Assembly (NCBI GenBank): GCA_035686305.1
Contig: DASRZP010000076.1
Location: forward strand, 1-42,149
Length of the DNA: 42,149 nucleotides
Direction of reading: 5' to 3'
From: Thermodesulfovibrionales bacterium
GTDB lineage: Bacteria > Nitrospirota > Thermodesulfovibrionia > Thermodesulfovibrionales > UBA9159
The notes below the pieces were generated by a model. That model did no database searches, was not told where the DNA came from, and saw nothing but the letters and a program-made list of their open reading frames with translations. The number at the start of each line of letters is the position of its first letter. Positions within the stretch are counted from its first letter, which is position 1. The position numbers and the translations under genes were made by a program. Below are positions 31,471 to 39,989 of the stretch, one piece after another.

Positions 31471-32187
31471 TTATTTACCGAAAACGGTCTTCAGGAGGTC
31501 TGTTGTCCTTGCAGCAGGATCGGTCCTGATCTTCTTCTCCTCTTGTCCCACCATGTAATAGAGGCCATCCATTGCCTTCGTCGTGACGTGGTGGTCCAGG
31601 TCCACCGATTCCTTGCTCATGAAAGGGATTGACTCATACTTCGACATCATCGTCTTGTAGGAATGGGTTACACCCACTTCATTCATACTCGATGAGATGA
31701 TGGGCTTAAAGGCGTCATAAATCTGGTCATGGGTTTTAACCTTGAAATAGTCAGTGGCTGCGGTGTCGCCCCCACCGAGTATCTTCCTCGCGTCGTCCAC
31801 CGTCATCTTCTTGATGGCGTCTCCGAAGATGGACGCGGCCTTGGGCGCTGCCTTTTCTGCTGCCCGGTTCATGCTGAGGATGAAATCATCAACCTCTTTT
31901 TGATAACCGAATTTCTTCAGGACATCGGCGGCCTTCTGGATCTTTTCGGGCATGAGGATCTTGATCGTCTGATTCCCGAAATAGCCATCGGTCTTCGAAA
32001 CACTCTTGACCGCATTCTCTGTCCCGATCTCCAGGGCCTCCTTAAGGCCTGAAGCCGTGGTCTGTTCATCGGGTGCTCCCCTGGAAACCCCGCCGATATT
32101 CTTCATGATCTCATCGAGTCCTGCGGCGCGAGCAAGGTCCAGAGAACTGACAAGAATCGTGAGAGCTATAAAAAGTGCCTTTTTCAT
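31471..32187 (-). CDS. DUF4197 domain protein, secreted
   Basis: A 238-residue protein with a signal peptide (residues 1-21, cut near LARAAG). The mature part matches DUF4197: [14 protein letters not shown], then [30 protein letters not shown] and [13 protein letters not shown]. Family members are helical periplasmic or outer-membrane-associated proteins of unknown function. It lies 28 bp downstream of mscL and just before the DUF748 gene, so all three probably form an envelope-stress or envelope-maintenance transcript; the sequence shows no further clue. Confidence 0.85.
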   Translation of the reverse strand: MKKALFIALTILVSSLDLARAAGLDEIMKNIGGVSRGAPDEQTTASGLKEALEIGTENAVKSVSKTDGYFGNQTIKILMPEKIQKAADVLKKFGYQKEVDDFILSMNRAAEKAAPKAASIFGDAIKKMTVDDARKILGGGDTAATDYFKVKTHDQIYDAFKPIISSSMNEVGVTHSYKTMMSKYESIPFMSKESVDLDHHVTTKAMDGLYYMVGQEEKKIRTDPAARTTDLLKTVFGK

Positions 32188-32215
32188 CTTCCTCCTCCTC
32201 CTCGATGAGTTGCTG

Positions 32216-32689
32216 TTAGTGTCCGCCGACTTTCTGCGTTTCTTTGAGGTCTGAGGTACAGTGGCCGCAGCGGACCGCCTTTATCGGGATAATCGAGAGA
32301 CAGAAGGGACAGTCTTTTGTTGCGGGCGCTGCGGGCAGTGCCGGCTCTTCTCTCCTCAATCTGTTTACGTTCCGTACAAGCAGGAAGACTGAAAAAGCGA
32401 CGATGACGAAACTGATGATCGTATTGAAAAAGAGGCCGTAATTGAGCGTTACGGCGCCCGCCGCCTTAGCTGCTGCCACGGAATTGTAAGGTCCGGGAAC
32501 CTTGCCCTCTTTCAGGAGTATGAAGAGGCTTGCAAAGTCCACATTGCCCAAAAGGAGGCCGATCGGCGGCATAATGACATCGGCAACGAGAGAGGTGACG
32601 ATCGCACCGAATGCTGCGCCGATGATGATGCCGACGGCCATATCTACCATGTTTCCCTTCACGGCAAATTCCTTGAACTCGTTCAGCAT
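32216..32689 (-). CDS. mscL: Large-conductance mechanosensitive channel with zinc-ribbon tail
   Basis: MscL opens under membrane tension to release solutes on osmotic down-shock. I start at ATG 32689 ([13 protein letters not shown]), after GGGGGAGAG; a TTG at 32704 would add five residues that overlap that site. The 157 residues contain helix S1, the pore TM1 ([17 protein letters not shown]), a periplasmic loop and TM2. The C-terminus differs from E. coli: after RRE-E the tail has CPFC and CGHC (Cys127, 130, 141, 144), a rubredoxin-like zinc ribbon in place of, or beyond, the helical bundle. It is first of three genes on this strand. Confidence 0.92.
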   Translation of the reverse strand: MLNEFKEFAVKGNMVDMAVGIIIGAAFGAIVTSLVADVIMPPIGLLLGNVDFASLFILLKEGKVPGPYNSVAAAKAAGAVTLNYGLFFNTIISFVIVAFSVFLLVRNVNRLRREEPALPAAPATKDCPFCLSIIPIKAVRCGHCTSDLKETQKVGGH

Positions 32690-32913
32690 ATCTCTCCCCC
32701 GCAAAAGCCAGACCGTTTTTCAGGGACGGCTTTGGTCGTTGATAATTCCATGATACCACCAAGGGATTCCTTGTCAACAACTACCGAAGTGATTGCCCAA
32801 GGGAGCGAAAGGAGGCTGGACCCTTCTATCTATAAAGAAGCGGATGTCGGTCTCCGGAGAGCAGCGGCATGAAGAATATCTATACATGGTCCGACGGTAA
32901 CGCGGGGTATGAG

Positions 32914-33876
32914 CTAATACTTCAAGACTTCTTCAATGCCCTTCCTGATCTTCCCGACTGACGGCATATACTCCTCCTCAAGTTTTGGAAGGGGAATGAC
33001 GGCGTCATACCCTGTGACCCTGATGATAGGACCCTTGAGGTAGAGCATGGCGTCCTCTGCAATTGATGCAGAGATCTCTGCGCCGAAACCCCCTGTCTTG
33101 GGCGCTTCGTGGACGACGACGACCCTCCCCGTCTTCTTTACTGATCGATACAGGGTCTCATCATCGAAGGGGTTCAGGGTCATAAGATCGATCACCTCTG
33201 CGTCAAAGCCTTCGGACGCCTGGATTGCCCGGTGGAGCATGCTTCCCCACGCAATCACCGTGACTCCACTCCCCTCCCGGACAAGCCTTGCCCTTCCAAG
33301 GGGAACGGTATATTCGCCTTCAGGGACATCCTCTCTTACGAGACGGTAAAGCCTTGTCGATTCGAGGTATACCACGGGATCGGGGTCCCTTATGGACGAT
33401 ATCAAGAGGCCCTTCGCATGATAGGGGGTGGAAGGGACCACGACCTTCAGTCCCGGCATATGGCAGAAGAGGGCCTCTGTGCTCTCTGAGTGGAGTTCAG
33501 GCGCCCTGATGCCCGCGCCATAGGGTGTCCTGATCACGAGGGGGCAGGAGTATCTCCCCCGTGAACGGGAACGGATCCTCGATGCATGGGTGAATATCTG
33601 GTCAAGGGCCGCATAGGTAAATCCCATGAACTGTATCTCGGCGATCGGCCTCAACCCATAGACTGCCATGCCTATCGCAGTCCCTACGATGGCAGATTCC
33701 GAAAGAGGAGTATCAATCACCCTGTCAGGACCGAATTCTTCGAAGAGCCCTTCAGAGACCCTGAAGACCCCGCCGTCTTTTCCGACGTCTTCGCCCAGGA
33801 TGACGACATCCCTGTCCCGTTCCATCTCTTCCTTTAATGCAAGGTTTATTGCCTGGACCATATTCAGCCTCGGCAT
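32914..33876 (-). CDS. pdhB: Pyruvate (2-oxoacid) dehydrogenase E1 subunit beta
   Basis: The 320-residue protein is the beta half of the thiamine-diphosphate-dependent E1 of a 2-oxoacid dehydrogenase complex, which decarboxylates pyruvate or a branched 2-oxo acid and passes the acyl group to E2 lipoyl. Typical motifs are VVILGEDVGKDGGVF, DTPLSESAIVGTAIGMA, EIQFMGFTYAALDQI and RTPYGAGIRAPELHSES. It begins one base after the alpha-subunit stop, so the two are co-translated. No E2, E3 or lipoylation gene is in the window, so the exact substrate is open; pyruvate or acetoin is likely. Confidence 0.9.
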   Translation of the reverse strand: MPRLNMVQAINLALKEEMERDRDVVILGEDVGKDGGVFRVSEGLFEEFGPDRVIDTPLSESAIVGTAIGMAVYGLRPIAEIQFMGFTYAALDQIFTHASRIRSRSRGRYSCPLVIRTPYGAGIRAPELHSESTEALFCHMPGLKVVVPSTPYHAKGLLISSIRDPDPVVYLESTRLYRLVREDVPEGEYTVPLGRARLVREGSGVTVIAWGSMLHRAIQASEGFDAEVIDLMTLNPFDDETLYRSVKKTGRVVVVHEAPKTGGFGAEISASIAEDAMLYLKGPIIRVTGYDAVIPLPKLEEEYMPSVGKIRKGIEEVLKY

Positions 33877-33877
33877 G

Positions 33878-34933
33878 TCAGAGATCCTCTCTCTCTCTCA
33901 CCTGTCGAGGCGTCAGTTTCTCATAAGTATAAGTGAGCATATCCTTCGGATCCGGCCGCACCGCCGATTCCTCATTCTTTACCGCTTCATCAACGGCTCT
34001 CTTTGACTGTTCATCGACGTGCTTTCGATACTCATCGGTCAAGAGGCCACTCTTCTTCATGAATAGTTCCAGTCTTAGGAGAGGGTCCTTCGCCTTCCAT
34101 CCCTCGATGAGTTCTTTTGGCCGGTACCGTGCGGCATCATCAGCCGTAGTATGATCGGCCATTCGGTATGTGAAACATTCAATGAGGGTGGGACCTCCTC
34201 CTCGCTTCGCCTTGTCAAGGCTGTCCTTTGTGGCCTTATAGACGGCAAAGACATCATTTCCGTCCACCTGGATGCCCTCAAAGCCATAGGCGTAAGCCTT
34301 TTGGGCGAGGGTTTTCGAAGCGCTCTGCCTTTCCCGAGGCACTGATATCGCCCACTGATTGTTCTGGCAGATGAAGACGACGGGGAGCCTGAAGGTCCCC
34401 GCCATATTGAGGCCTTCATGAAAATCGCCTTTTGACGTCCCGCCATCGCCAAAGTATGCTGCTGCCGCTATCGTGTCTCTCCGGTATTGTGCCGCCATGG
34501 CGGCTCCGACGGCATGGGGGATGTGCGTCCCCACAGCGATGCAGATCGGAAAGATGTTCATGTCCTTGGGTGTCTTGAGTCCCCTCTCATCGCCGCTCCA
34601 ATATTGGAAGAGCATATGGAGAGGATATCCCAGGGTTATATAAACGCCCATCTCCCTGAATGAAGGAAAGACCCAGTCTGATTTCTCGAAGGCGAAGGCA
34701 CTTGCGATCTGCGACGCTTCCTGCCCGAGAATGGATGCATAAGTCCCGAGTCTGCCCTCTCGTTGGAGGTCCAGCGCGCGATGGTCAAAGGTTCTTGAGA
34801 GTACGAGCAACTCATACATCTTCCTGATATCATCATCAGAGAGCGGTGGTCTGAGAGATTCATCGATGTTTCCCGACTCGTCGAGAATATCCAGCCGCTT
34901 TACCTTGAAAGATTCTATAATAGTTTCCGGCAT
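33878..34933 (-). CDS. pdhA: Pyruvate (2-oxoacid) dehydrogenase E1 subunit alpha
   Basis: The 351-residue alpha subunit carries the thiamine diphosphate motif GDGGTSKGDFHEGLNMA ending at VFICQNNQW, which binds the cofactor with magnesium. The active-site region DGNDVFAVYKATKDSL and the phosphorylation-loop equivalent TYRMADHTTADDAARY are clear. The latter resembles acetoin/pyruvate dehydrogenases of Gram-positive type more than E. coli homodimeric E1. A good promoter lies 31-60 bp upstream. It is followed immediately by the beta subunit. The heterotetrameric type is established; the substrate is inferred. Confidence 0.9.
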   Translation of the reverse strand: MPETIIESFKVKRLDILDESGNIDESLRPPLSDDDIRKMYELLVLSRTFDHRALDLQREGRLGTYASILGQEASQIASAFAFEKSDWVFPSFREMGVYITLGYPLHMLFQYWSGDERGLKTPKDMNIFPICIAVGTHIPHAVGAAMAAQYRRDTIAAAAYFGDGGTSKGDFHEGLNMAGTFRLPVVFICQNNQWAISVPRERQSASKTLAQKAYAYGFEGIQVDGNDVFAVYKATKDSLDKAKRGGGPTLIECFTYRMADHTTADDAARYRPKELIEGWKAKDPLLRLELFMKKSGLLTDEYRKHVDEQSKRAVDEAVKNEESAVRPDPKDMLTYTYEKLTPRQVREREDL

Positions 34934-34964
34934 ACCCTATGCTCTCGCGTCCTCACTTGTTGAA

Positions 34965-34993
34965 ATCTTATCACAATTGTCCTGCCGATTCAA
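34965..34993 (-). promoter_or_regulatory. Promoter of pdhAB
   Basis: On the minus strand TTGAAT (34988-34993) lies exactly 17 bp from TAAGAT (34965-34970), 31 nt before the pdhA start codon. Both hexamers are good sigma-70-type matches. It lies in the only gap between the ATPase gene and pdhA, which suggests pdhAB can be transcribed on its own. Confidence 0.6.
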
Positions 34994-35019
34994 AAGAATT
35001 TAGGATAAAATAGGCGCTT

Positions 35020-35928
35020 TCAAAACCCGAGTTGTCCGGATACCCTTTCTCCTGCCTCCCTCAATGCCCTCTTCCCCTTGATCTCTTTAAGGGAATAGGG
35101 CAGTATCGCAACGGGGAGTCCTTCGGCCATTCTCTCCAGTTCATTGAGGCGCTCCTGCTGGATCCTCTGCAGGGCCTTCAGAGATTCTGAGTCAGGGCTT
35201 TCTATGACCCGGTTGATTACCATGCCGTGGATGGGGATACCATAGTCTTTCAGGGTTTCCGTGACCCTCGATACCTGCTTCACCACAAGGGTCTCGGGGT
35301 TCGCGACGAGAATAAAGGTTGAACGGTCACGGAGAAACCGGGAGATCCTCTCCGATGCGAGGACCCAACTGTCCATAATCGCTGCGATAGACCTCTTGCC
35401 GGTGATCCTTTTCCCGATCTTGTCGAGGCCCTCAAAGACCCTTGCGCCTGCGCGTAGATGTCTCCTCAAATACTTCGGGATGTTCACGAGGTTTAACGTT
35501 TCACCCGCCGGTGCGGTGTCCCAGACAATGCGATCATAGGCTCCCGACTCGGCCATGTCCACGATCAGGTCGAGCATGGTCTCTTCCCGGAGTGAAGGTG
35601 CAGAGCCGATATAGTCCAGGAGCTGATGTCGTGATTCAGTGTCAAGGGCTTCCAGGTCGATAAGGTGGGAGAGGATATCCGAAAAATCAGGACCGAATTT
35701 CTTCTTCCAGCTGCTCACGATCGCATCCTGACTGATCTCGACCGCCTCAAGATTCCGATCGATTTTCTTGATGGTATCGCCGATCTCTTCCTCGAAGATA
35801 TCAGAGAGCGACGGCGTCATGTCAGAGGTGAGAATAATGGTCCTTTGGCCCGCGGACGAGAAGTGGAGGGCCACAGCGGCAGAGCAGGTAGTCTTTCCGA
35901 CGCCGCCCTTTCCGCCGAAGAGGATCAT
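35020..35928 (-). CDS. ArsA/Get3-family ATPase
   Basis: A P-loop ATPase of the ArsA/TRC40 group, about 302 residues from ATG 35928, where a GAGAG site precedes MILFGGKGGVGKTT; an upstream TTG (35991) overlaps the small gene before it. The deviant Walker A KGGVGKTT includes the signature lysine near residue 7. SDMTPSLSDIF matches switch I/P2, and VWDTAPAGETLNLVN matches switch II with the DTAPTGHTLR-like motif. One ATPase half only, so it would work as a dimer. No arsenical pump or arsR gene is near, so arsenic resistance is not supported; Get3-like chaperoning or maturation of a metal protein is possible. Confidence 0.82.
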   Translation of the reverse strand: MILFGGKGGVGKTTCSAAVALHFSSAGQRTIILTSDMTPSLSDIFEEEIGDTIKKIDRNLEAVEISQDAIVSSWKKKFGPDFSDILSHLIDLEALDTESRHQLLDYIGSAPSLREETMLDLIVDMAESGAYDRIVWDTAPAGETLNLVNIPKYLRRHLRAGARVFEGLDKIGKRITGKRSIAAIMDSWVLASERISRFLRDRSTFILVANPETLVVKQVSRVTETLKDYGIPIHGMVINRVIESPDSESLKALQRIQQERLNELERMAEGLPVAILPYSLKEIKGKRALREAGERVSGQLGF

Positions 35929-35959
35929 AGGTCTCTCAATCACCGTTTGAGCATTTTTC

Positions 35960-36154
35960 CTATGAGTGCTTCCCTTTTTTCCAGAAAGCAAGATCGTCTA
36001 TCATGAGCTTGAGAAGCTCAAGTGGTGTCTTTTTTGAAACTTCCTTGCATCTGCAGCTGTCTGCGCCGGCCTCTTCCCCTTGATCCTCGCCGGTCCTTTC
36101 CTTTTCGAGAGGTTTTCTATCGGAAACGGCCGATTGTCTTTCACGTCGCGCCAT
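35960..36154 (-). CDS. Small charged protein with a CRC motif, upstream of the ArsA-type ATPase
   Basis: A 64-residue protein with an excellent AAGGAGGG ribosome binding site (36158-36165) and a promoter upstream, which argues that it is a real gene. The first 32 residues are highly charged and probably disordered; C34-R-C36 follows, and the rest forms one amphipathic helix (TPLELLKLMIDDLAFW). The stop is 31 bp before the ATPase start, so the two are probably coupled. No family is known to me. It may be a partner or regulator of the ATPase. Confidence 0.6.
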   Translation of the reverse strand: MARRERQSAVSDRKPLEKERTGEDQGEEAGADSCRCKEVSKKTPLELLKLMIDDLAFWKKGKHS

Positions 36155-36173
36155 GTGCCCTCCTTATGCCTTT

Positions 36174-36202
36174 ATTGTACCTGATGGGAAGGGAAAGGTG
36201 AA
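36174..36202 (-). promoter_or_regulatory. Promoter for the small gene and ArsA-type ATPase
   Basis: TTCACC (36197-36202) and TACAAT (36174-36179) are 17 bp apart on the minus strand, 20 nt before the start codon and just before the AAGGAGGG site. The -10 is 5 of 6; the -35 is weak. Confidence 0.45.
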
Positions 36203-36267
36203 TTTCTCCATGATGGGGATACGTTTCTTCAGATGACGGCAGAGGAAGGTCCTCATAGTGCTGCGCG

Positions 36268-36295
36268 TTGCCTGATTCAGATTCTATAGTATGAT
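36268..36295 (+). promoter_or_regulatory. Promoter of the Cys-rich protein/trxB operon
   Basis: TTGCCT (36268-36273) lies 16 bp from TATGAT (36290-36295), 23 nt before the start at 36319. A purine-rich AGAGGAG ribosome binding site follows. It diverges from the ATPase promoter about 65 bp away. Confidence 0.5.
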
Positions 36296-36318
36296 ATAAA
36301 CAAGAGAGGAGATATCCC

Positions 36319-36636
36319 ATGGAAAATCTGAAAGAGATTCTCGTGGTCCTGAAGAAGCCGGATGGTGAGACTGTGGTGATCCGTGAACCAGACTATGTCA
36401 CATATCCTGACGCTTCGCAGCCTTACTGGACAGTCGTAAAGGACAAGACCGAGATTCGGACGAGCGGAGAGGTTTGGGTCGAAAAGGCCCTGGTTGGAAA
36501 TGAGGTCATCTGTGAGGACTCGGTCGTCTGTACCGGCACGAAGTGTTTTCACAGGCTGCCCCACCCCAGGTCAGAGGAGTGCGGAAAGTCCTGCGAAGTG
36601 GACAGGGCAGCAAATTGCAGACCGTACAGGATCTGA
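36319..36636 (+). CDS. Small cysteine-rich protein before thioredoxin reductase
   Basis: A 105-residue cytoplasmic protein with no signal peptide or membrane segment. The first half looks beta-rich (KEILVVLKKPDGETVVI, then DYVTYPDASQPYWTVV). The second half has six cysteines at 65, 71, 76, 88, 92 and 100, spaced C-x5-C-x4-C-x11-C-x3-C-x7-C, which could bind metal or form redox disulfides. AGAGGAG precedes the ATG. Its stop is 11 bp before trxB, so the two are one operon. I do not recognise the family. A role as substrate or partner of the reductase is a reasonable guess. Confidence 0.65.
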   Translation: MENLKEILVVLKKPDGETVVIREPDYVTYPDASQPYWTVVKDKTEIRTSGEVWVEKALVGNEVICEDSVVCTGTKCFHRLPHPRSEECGKSCEVDRAANCRPYRI

Positions 36637-36647
36637 AAAAAGGGATT

Positions 36648-37589
36648 ATGGCGAACAATGAACCCTATGAGGTGATCATCGTGGGAGGGGGGCCTGCGGG
36701 GCTGGCGGCCGGCCTCTACTGTAAGAGGGCTGCGCTGAAGACCGTCCTTTTTGAGAAGGGATTGCTCGGCGGACAGATCGCGATATCAAAGGACGTGGAG
36801 AATTACCCCGGCCTGGAGGGAATAACCGGCTTTGACCTGGCAGAGAAGATGATACGTCATATCCAATCCTTTGACCTGGAGGTAATCCAGCAGGAGGTCG
36901 TGGAAGTGAATGCAGGAACCGATCTCCACTCGGTCAGGCTTGCCAATGGCGATCTCTACGAGACTGTTGCCCTGATCCTAGCTGCGGGCGGGTCTGTACG
37001 GAAACTCGGTATCCCCGGTGAAGCGGAATACCTCGGGACGGGCGTTTCCTACTGCGCCACCTGCGATGGGTTTTTCTTCAGAGATAAGACCGTCGTTGTT
37101 GTCGGCGGGGGAGACACTGCCGTCGAGGAGGCCCTGTACCTTTCACGACTCGTGAAGAAGGTGTACCTTGTTCATAGGAGAGATACGCTGAGGGCGAGCA
37201 AGATACTCCAGAGCCGCCTCATGAGCGAGCCCCGGATCGAAACAATCTGGAACACCGTTATCACAGAGATCAAAGGGAAGGGGGGCGGAGTAAACGGCGT
37301 CTCTTTCCTCAATACGGAGACGAGGGAAAAGGGAGAATTGCAGGTTGAGGGGGTCTTCATCTTTATCGGGTATTCTCCGAATAATCGATTGATCCCCTCC
37401 GGTGTTAGAATGAACGAACAGGGGTTCGTCATCACCGATGAGAGGTGTGCGACGAATATTCGGGGTATCTTCGCAGTCGGCGATCTCAGGCAGAAGTTTG
37501 CCAACCAGATCGTGATCGCCGCTGCCGACGGATGCATAGGCGCATTGGCTGCGGCGTATTATGTGGAGGAGCGGAAGGCAAGAATGTGA
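36648..37589 (+). CDS. trxB: Thioredoxin reductase
   Basis: This cytosolic FAD enzyme uses NADPH to reduce thioredoxin. ATG 36648 gives a 313-residue protein of the usual length, starting just before the FAD-binding EVIIVGGGPAGLAAGLY. The redox-active CATC is at 136-139 within YCATCDGFF, the NADPH Rossmann motif is VVGGGDTAVEEALYL, and the second FAD contact GIFAVGDLRQK is near the C-terminus. The RRDTLRA segment following the GGGDTA motif fits NADPH binding. The preceding gene encodes a small cysteine-rich protein; no thioredoxin gene is in the window. Confidence 0.92.
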   Translation: MANNEPYEVIIVGGGPAGLAAGLYCKRAALKTVLFEKGLLGGQIAISKDVENYPGLEGITGFDLAEKMIRHIQSFDLEVIQQEVVEVNAGTDLHSVRLANGDLYETVALILAAGGSVRKLGIPGEAEYLGTGVSYCATCDGFFFRDKTVVVVGGGDTAVEEALYLSRLVKKVYLVHRRDTLRASKILQSRLMSEPRIETIWNTVITEIKGKGGGVNGVSFLNTETREKGELQVEGVFIFIGYSPNNRLIPSGVRMNEQGFVITDERCATNIRGIFAVGDLRQKFANQIVIAAADGCIGALAAAYYVEERKARM

Positions 37590-37736
37590 CCTTCCGCATC
37601 GAGCAGAGAGCGGAGGTCGGCAACCATGAACTGTGTCGCATACAAGGCTTCTCACCGAGCCTGCCTTCCCGAAGGAGATAGTTTTGTGCAACGGGAAGGT
37701 CACGTCAGGGAGAACATGCGAAGGAAGGAGGATGTG

Positions 37737-38543
37737 ATGAAAAGGCCGATGATGCTGCTGGCTGCAGTTTCACTGGTATTGGCACTGACGGGATTCGCTT
37801 CGGCGAAGCCGGACGTTGAAGGGAAGGAGGTGACCTACAGCGCCGAGGGTGTGGTTATGAAGGGCTATCTCGCCTATGATAAGAGCATGACGGGAAGAAG
37901 ACCCGGGGTTCTTGTCGTCCACGAATGGTGGGGGCTTAATGAATATGACCGTAAGCGTGCGAGAATGCTTGCAGAGATAGGCTATACCGCCCTCGCCGTA
38001 GACATGTACGGAGACGGGAAGCAGGCAGTGCATCCTGATGACGCCGGCAAGTTCTCATCGGAGCTCATGAAGAACTTCGACACTGCGAAAGCTCGGTTCA
38101 TGGGAGCAATGGAGTTTCTTAAGAAACAGCCAACGGTCGATCCTGGCCGGATTGCAGCGATTGGTTACTGCTTCGGCGGAGGAGTGGTGCTCAATATGGC
38201 GCGCCAGGGTGTCGATCTAAAGGGGGTGGCAAGTTTCCACGGAGGTCTTTCCGCAGTCAAACCTCCTCAGCCGGGAGCTGTGAAAACCAAGATCCTTGTT
38301 CTCCACGGAGCAGATGACAAGTTCGTCACACCCGAGCAGATCGAGGCCTTCAAGAAGGAGATGAAAGATGCAGGGGCCGATTTTCAGTTTATCACGTATC
38401 CTGGAGCGATCCACAGCTTCACCAACCCTGATGCCGATGAGTACGCGAAGAAATTCAATCTCCCCCTCGGATATAACGCGGAAGCCGACAGGAAGTCATG
38501 GGAAGATCTGAGGAAATTTCTTGAGGTGATCTTCAGAAAATAG
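37737..38543 (+). CDS. Secreted dienelactone hydrolase-family protein
   Basis: ATG 37737, five nt after GGAGG, gives 268 residues starting with a clear signal peptide (MKRPMMLLAAVSLVLAL, cut near FASAK); longer in-frame starts bury it. The mature part is an alpha/beta hydrolase of the DLH family: VVHEWWGLNEYDRKRA, the nucleophile elbow GYCFGG with Cys145, Asp194 in HGADDKF and His226 in AIHSF. Such enzymes hydrolyse small esters or lactones; the periplasmic location suggests a housekeeping or scavenging role. The substrate is unknown. It lies 147 bp after trxB, with a long untranslated gap. Confidence 0.85.
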   Translation: MKRPMMLLAAVSLVLALTGFASAKPDVEGKEVTYSAEGVVMKGYLAYDKSMTGRRPGVLVVHEWWGLNEYDRKRARMLAEIGYTALAVDMYGDGKQAVHPDDAGKFSSELMKNFDTAKARFMGAMEFLKKQPTVDPGRIAAIGYCFGGGVVLNMARQGVDLKGVASFHGGLSAVKPPQPGAVKTKILVLHGADDKFVTPEQIEAFKKEMKDAGADFQFITYPGAIHSFTNPDADEYAKKFNLPLGYNAEADRKSWEDLRKFLEVIFRK

Positions 38544-38598
38544 ACCGGCCAGAGGAGTTCTTCATGTCAGAGAACGCCGTTGAACCGCCAATGTAGAT

Positions 38599-39822
38599 TC
38601 ATGAAAGCCCTTGACGGGTCTCTTTGAACACATCCTTGAGTCTTGTAAACTCGGACAGCGACCGTGAAACGCAGTCTTCGATAGCCAGTCCGTTGAAATA
38701 ATTGCCGGTGAGGAAGAGTCTCTTGCCGGCAATGAAGCGGTCTGTATCTTCAGTCAGTCTATCATGGCCAACGCTGAGAGAGGGCACAAGGTTCTCTTTC
38801 GTTACGACGCCTTCTATCTCCGCATTACCTATTCGCAGGACCTCAGCTATCCTCTTGATCTTTGCGTCATGATCGAGGCGCCCCGCCTTAAAATGGAAGC
38901 TGAATCCCCGGCAATGCTCGTGGGGGACCGTGTCTCTCGATACCGCAGAATAAAAGGAATCATGGACGGCTATGATGCCTGCCAAGGGACCCACGGAGAG
39001 CACCCTCTTTTTGACGACAACGCCGACGGTGTCGACAGATTCAATCTTGATCTGCGCCAGGTGAGAGGAGACGTCAGGAAAGGAAGACTGTAGGAGTTTT
39101 GCAGCTACATGGGGCGGTGTTGCCAGCGCCAGCCCCTGTGATTCATACTGTTTCCCGTCAGCAGTCATGACACCGAAGACGTGGCCATCAAACGTTACAC
39201 CCTGGACATCAACACCCTTTTCCAAGACGAACTTTTGTTGCGAGATGATCGAATCCGTGATCGTCCGGATCCCTCCTTTCAAGGTAAAGCTCTTCAGGAT
39301 ATCCTTTCTGCGGGGCCTCTTCTTGAAAAGCATCTCGGCAGGGAAATCGTCTGCCTTTTGAGAGAGTACGGCGTTGAAAGCCGGTCCAAAGACCCGCTCG
39401 AAATTCCGGCGGCCCACAATCTTTGAATAATAGGACTCGATGCTCAGGCCTTCCTTTTTGAGGGTAAGGATGCGCGGGGCCGAAAGAAGAAGCTCCAGAA
39501 ATCCGATTTGCGAAGGGATCGATCTGATTTCGTTATCAACGAGCATCTTGAATCCGGCCTTCTCGCGCCTTATGATGCGGTCGAGGATTTTACAGTCTTC
39601 CATGATCCCCAGGAGGTTCCCGTAAGAGTTATAGCAGGTATGAGCGCCAAGTTCCAGCCAGAAGCCCGAGGCCGCCCCTTCGAAGCGGTGAGAAGAGAGG
39701 CAGCCGCCTGCCTCTTCAGCCTTTTCGAGTACGAGGGTCTTGAGTCCGGCCCTGGCAGCGTAATGAGCCAGACTCAAGCCGCTGATGCCGGCGCCGATAA
39801 TAATGAGATCACATTTCTCCAT
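38599..39822 (-). CDS. FAD-dependent protoporphyrinogen oxidase-like protein
   Basis: A 407-residue flavoprotein of the amine-oxidase/HemY group, expected to oxidise protoporphyrinogen IX to protoporphyrin IX, or possibly another porphyrinogen or carotenoid-type substrate. GAGISGLSLAHYAARAG (residues 9-25) is the dinucleotide fold, EKAEEAGGCLSSHR the GG motif, and FLTGNYFNGLAIEDCV the C-terminal FAD motif typical of HemY. The length is a little below the usual ~450. It is transcribed convergently with the hydrolase and divergently from yifB. No other haem gene is in the window, so specificity is not certain. Confidence 0.72.
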   Translation of the reverse strand: MEKCDLIIIGAGISGLSLAHYAARAGLKTLVLEKAEEAGGCLSSHRFEGAASGFWLELGAHTCYNSYGNLLGIMEDCKILDRIIRREKAGFKMLVDNEIRSIPSQIGFLELLLSAPRILTLKKEGLSIESYYSKIVGRRNFERVFGPAFNAVLSQKADDFPAEMLFKKRPRRKDILKSFTLKGGIRTITDSIISQQKFVLEKGVDVQGVTFDGHVFGVMTADGKQYESQGLALATPPHVAAKLLQSSFPDVSSHLAQIKIESVDTVGVVVKKRVLSVGPLAGIIAVHDSFYSAVSRDTVPHEHCRGFSFHFKAGRLDHDAKIKRIAEVLRIGNAEIEGVVTKENLVPSLSVGHDRLTEDTDRFIAGKRLFLTGNYFNGLAIEDCVSRSLSEFTRLKDVFKETRQGLS

Positions 39823-39953
39823 TCCGGTAATCCTTTCTCCAGAGCCCTTTAGGCCGACGCTGAATCTGTTTCCAACAATAATAGCTTAACCCTGTGATGA
39901 CAAACTTTCAAGGTACCGTGAAGGGGAGGCGCTCCTTTCAAAAAAGATAAGTC

Positions 39954-39982
39954 TTGCATTAAATCCCTCTTGAAAATATAAT
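39954..39982 (+). promoter_or_regulatory. Promoter of yifB, suggesting a leaderless mRNA
   Basis: TTGCAT (39954-39959) lies exactly 17 bp from a perfect TATAAT (39977-39982). The start codon begins only 7 nt further (39990), which is where transcription should initiate. The 7-nt gap contains no ribosome binding site. Confidence 0.65.
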
Positions 39983-39989
39983 TATCTCC

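Noticed and set aside
35020-35928. Arsenic-resistance ATPase
   Set aside because: The fold fits, but there is no arsenical pump, regulator or chaperone nearby, so the specific role is not supported.
37586-37703. 10-bp inverted repeat GTGACCTTCC / GGAAGGTCAC around the trxB end
   Set aside because: Arms are about 100 nt apart with no conserved structure between them; likely chance.
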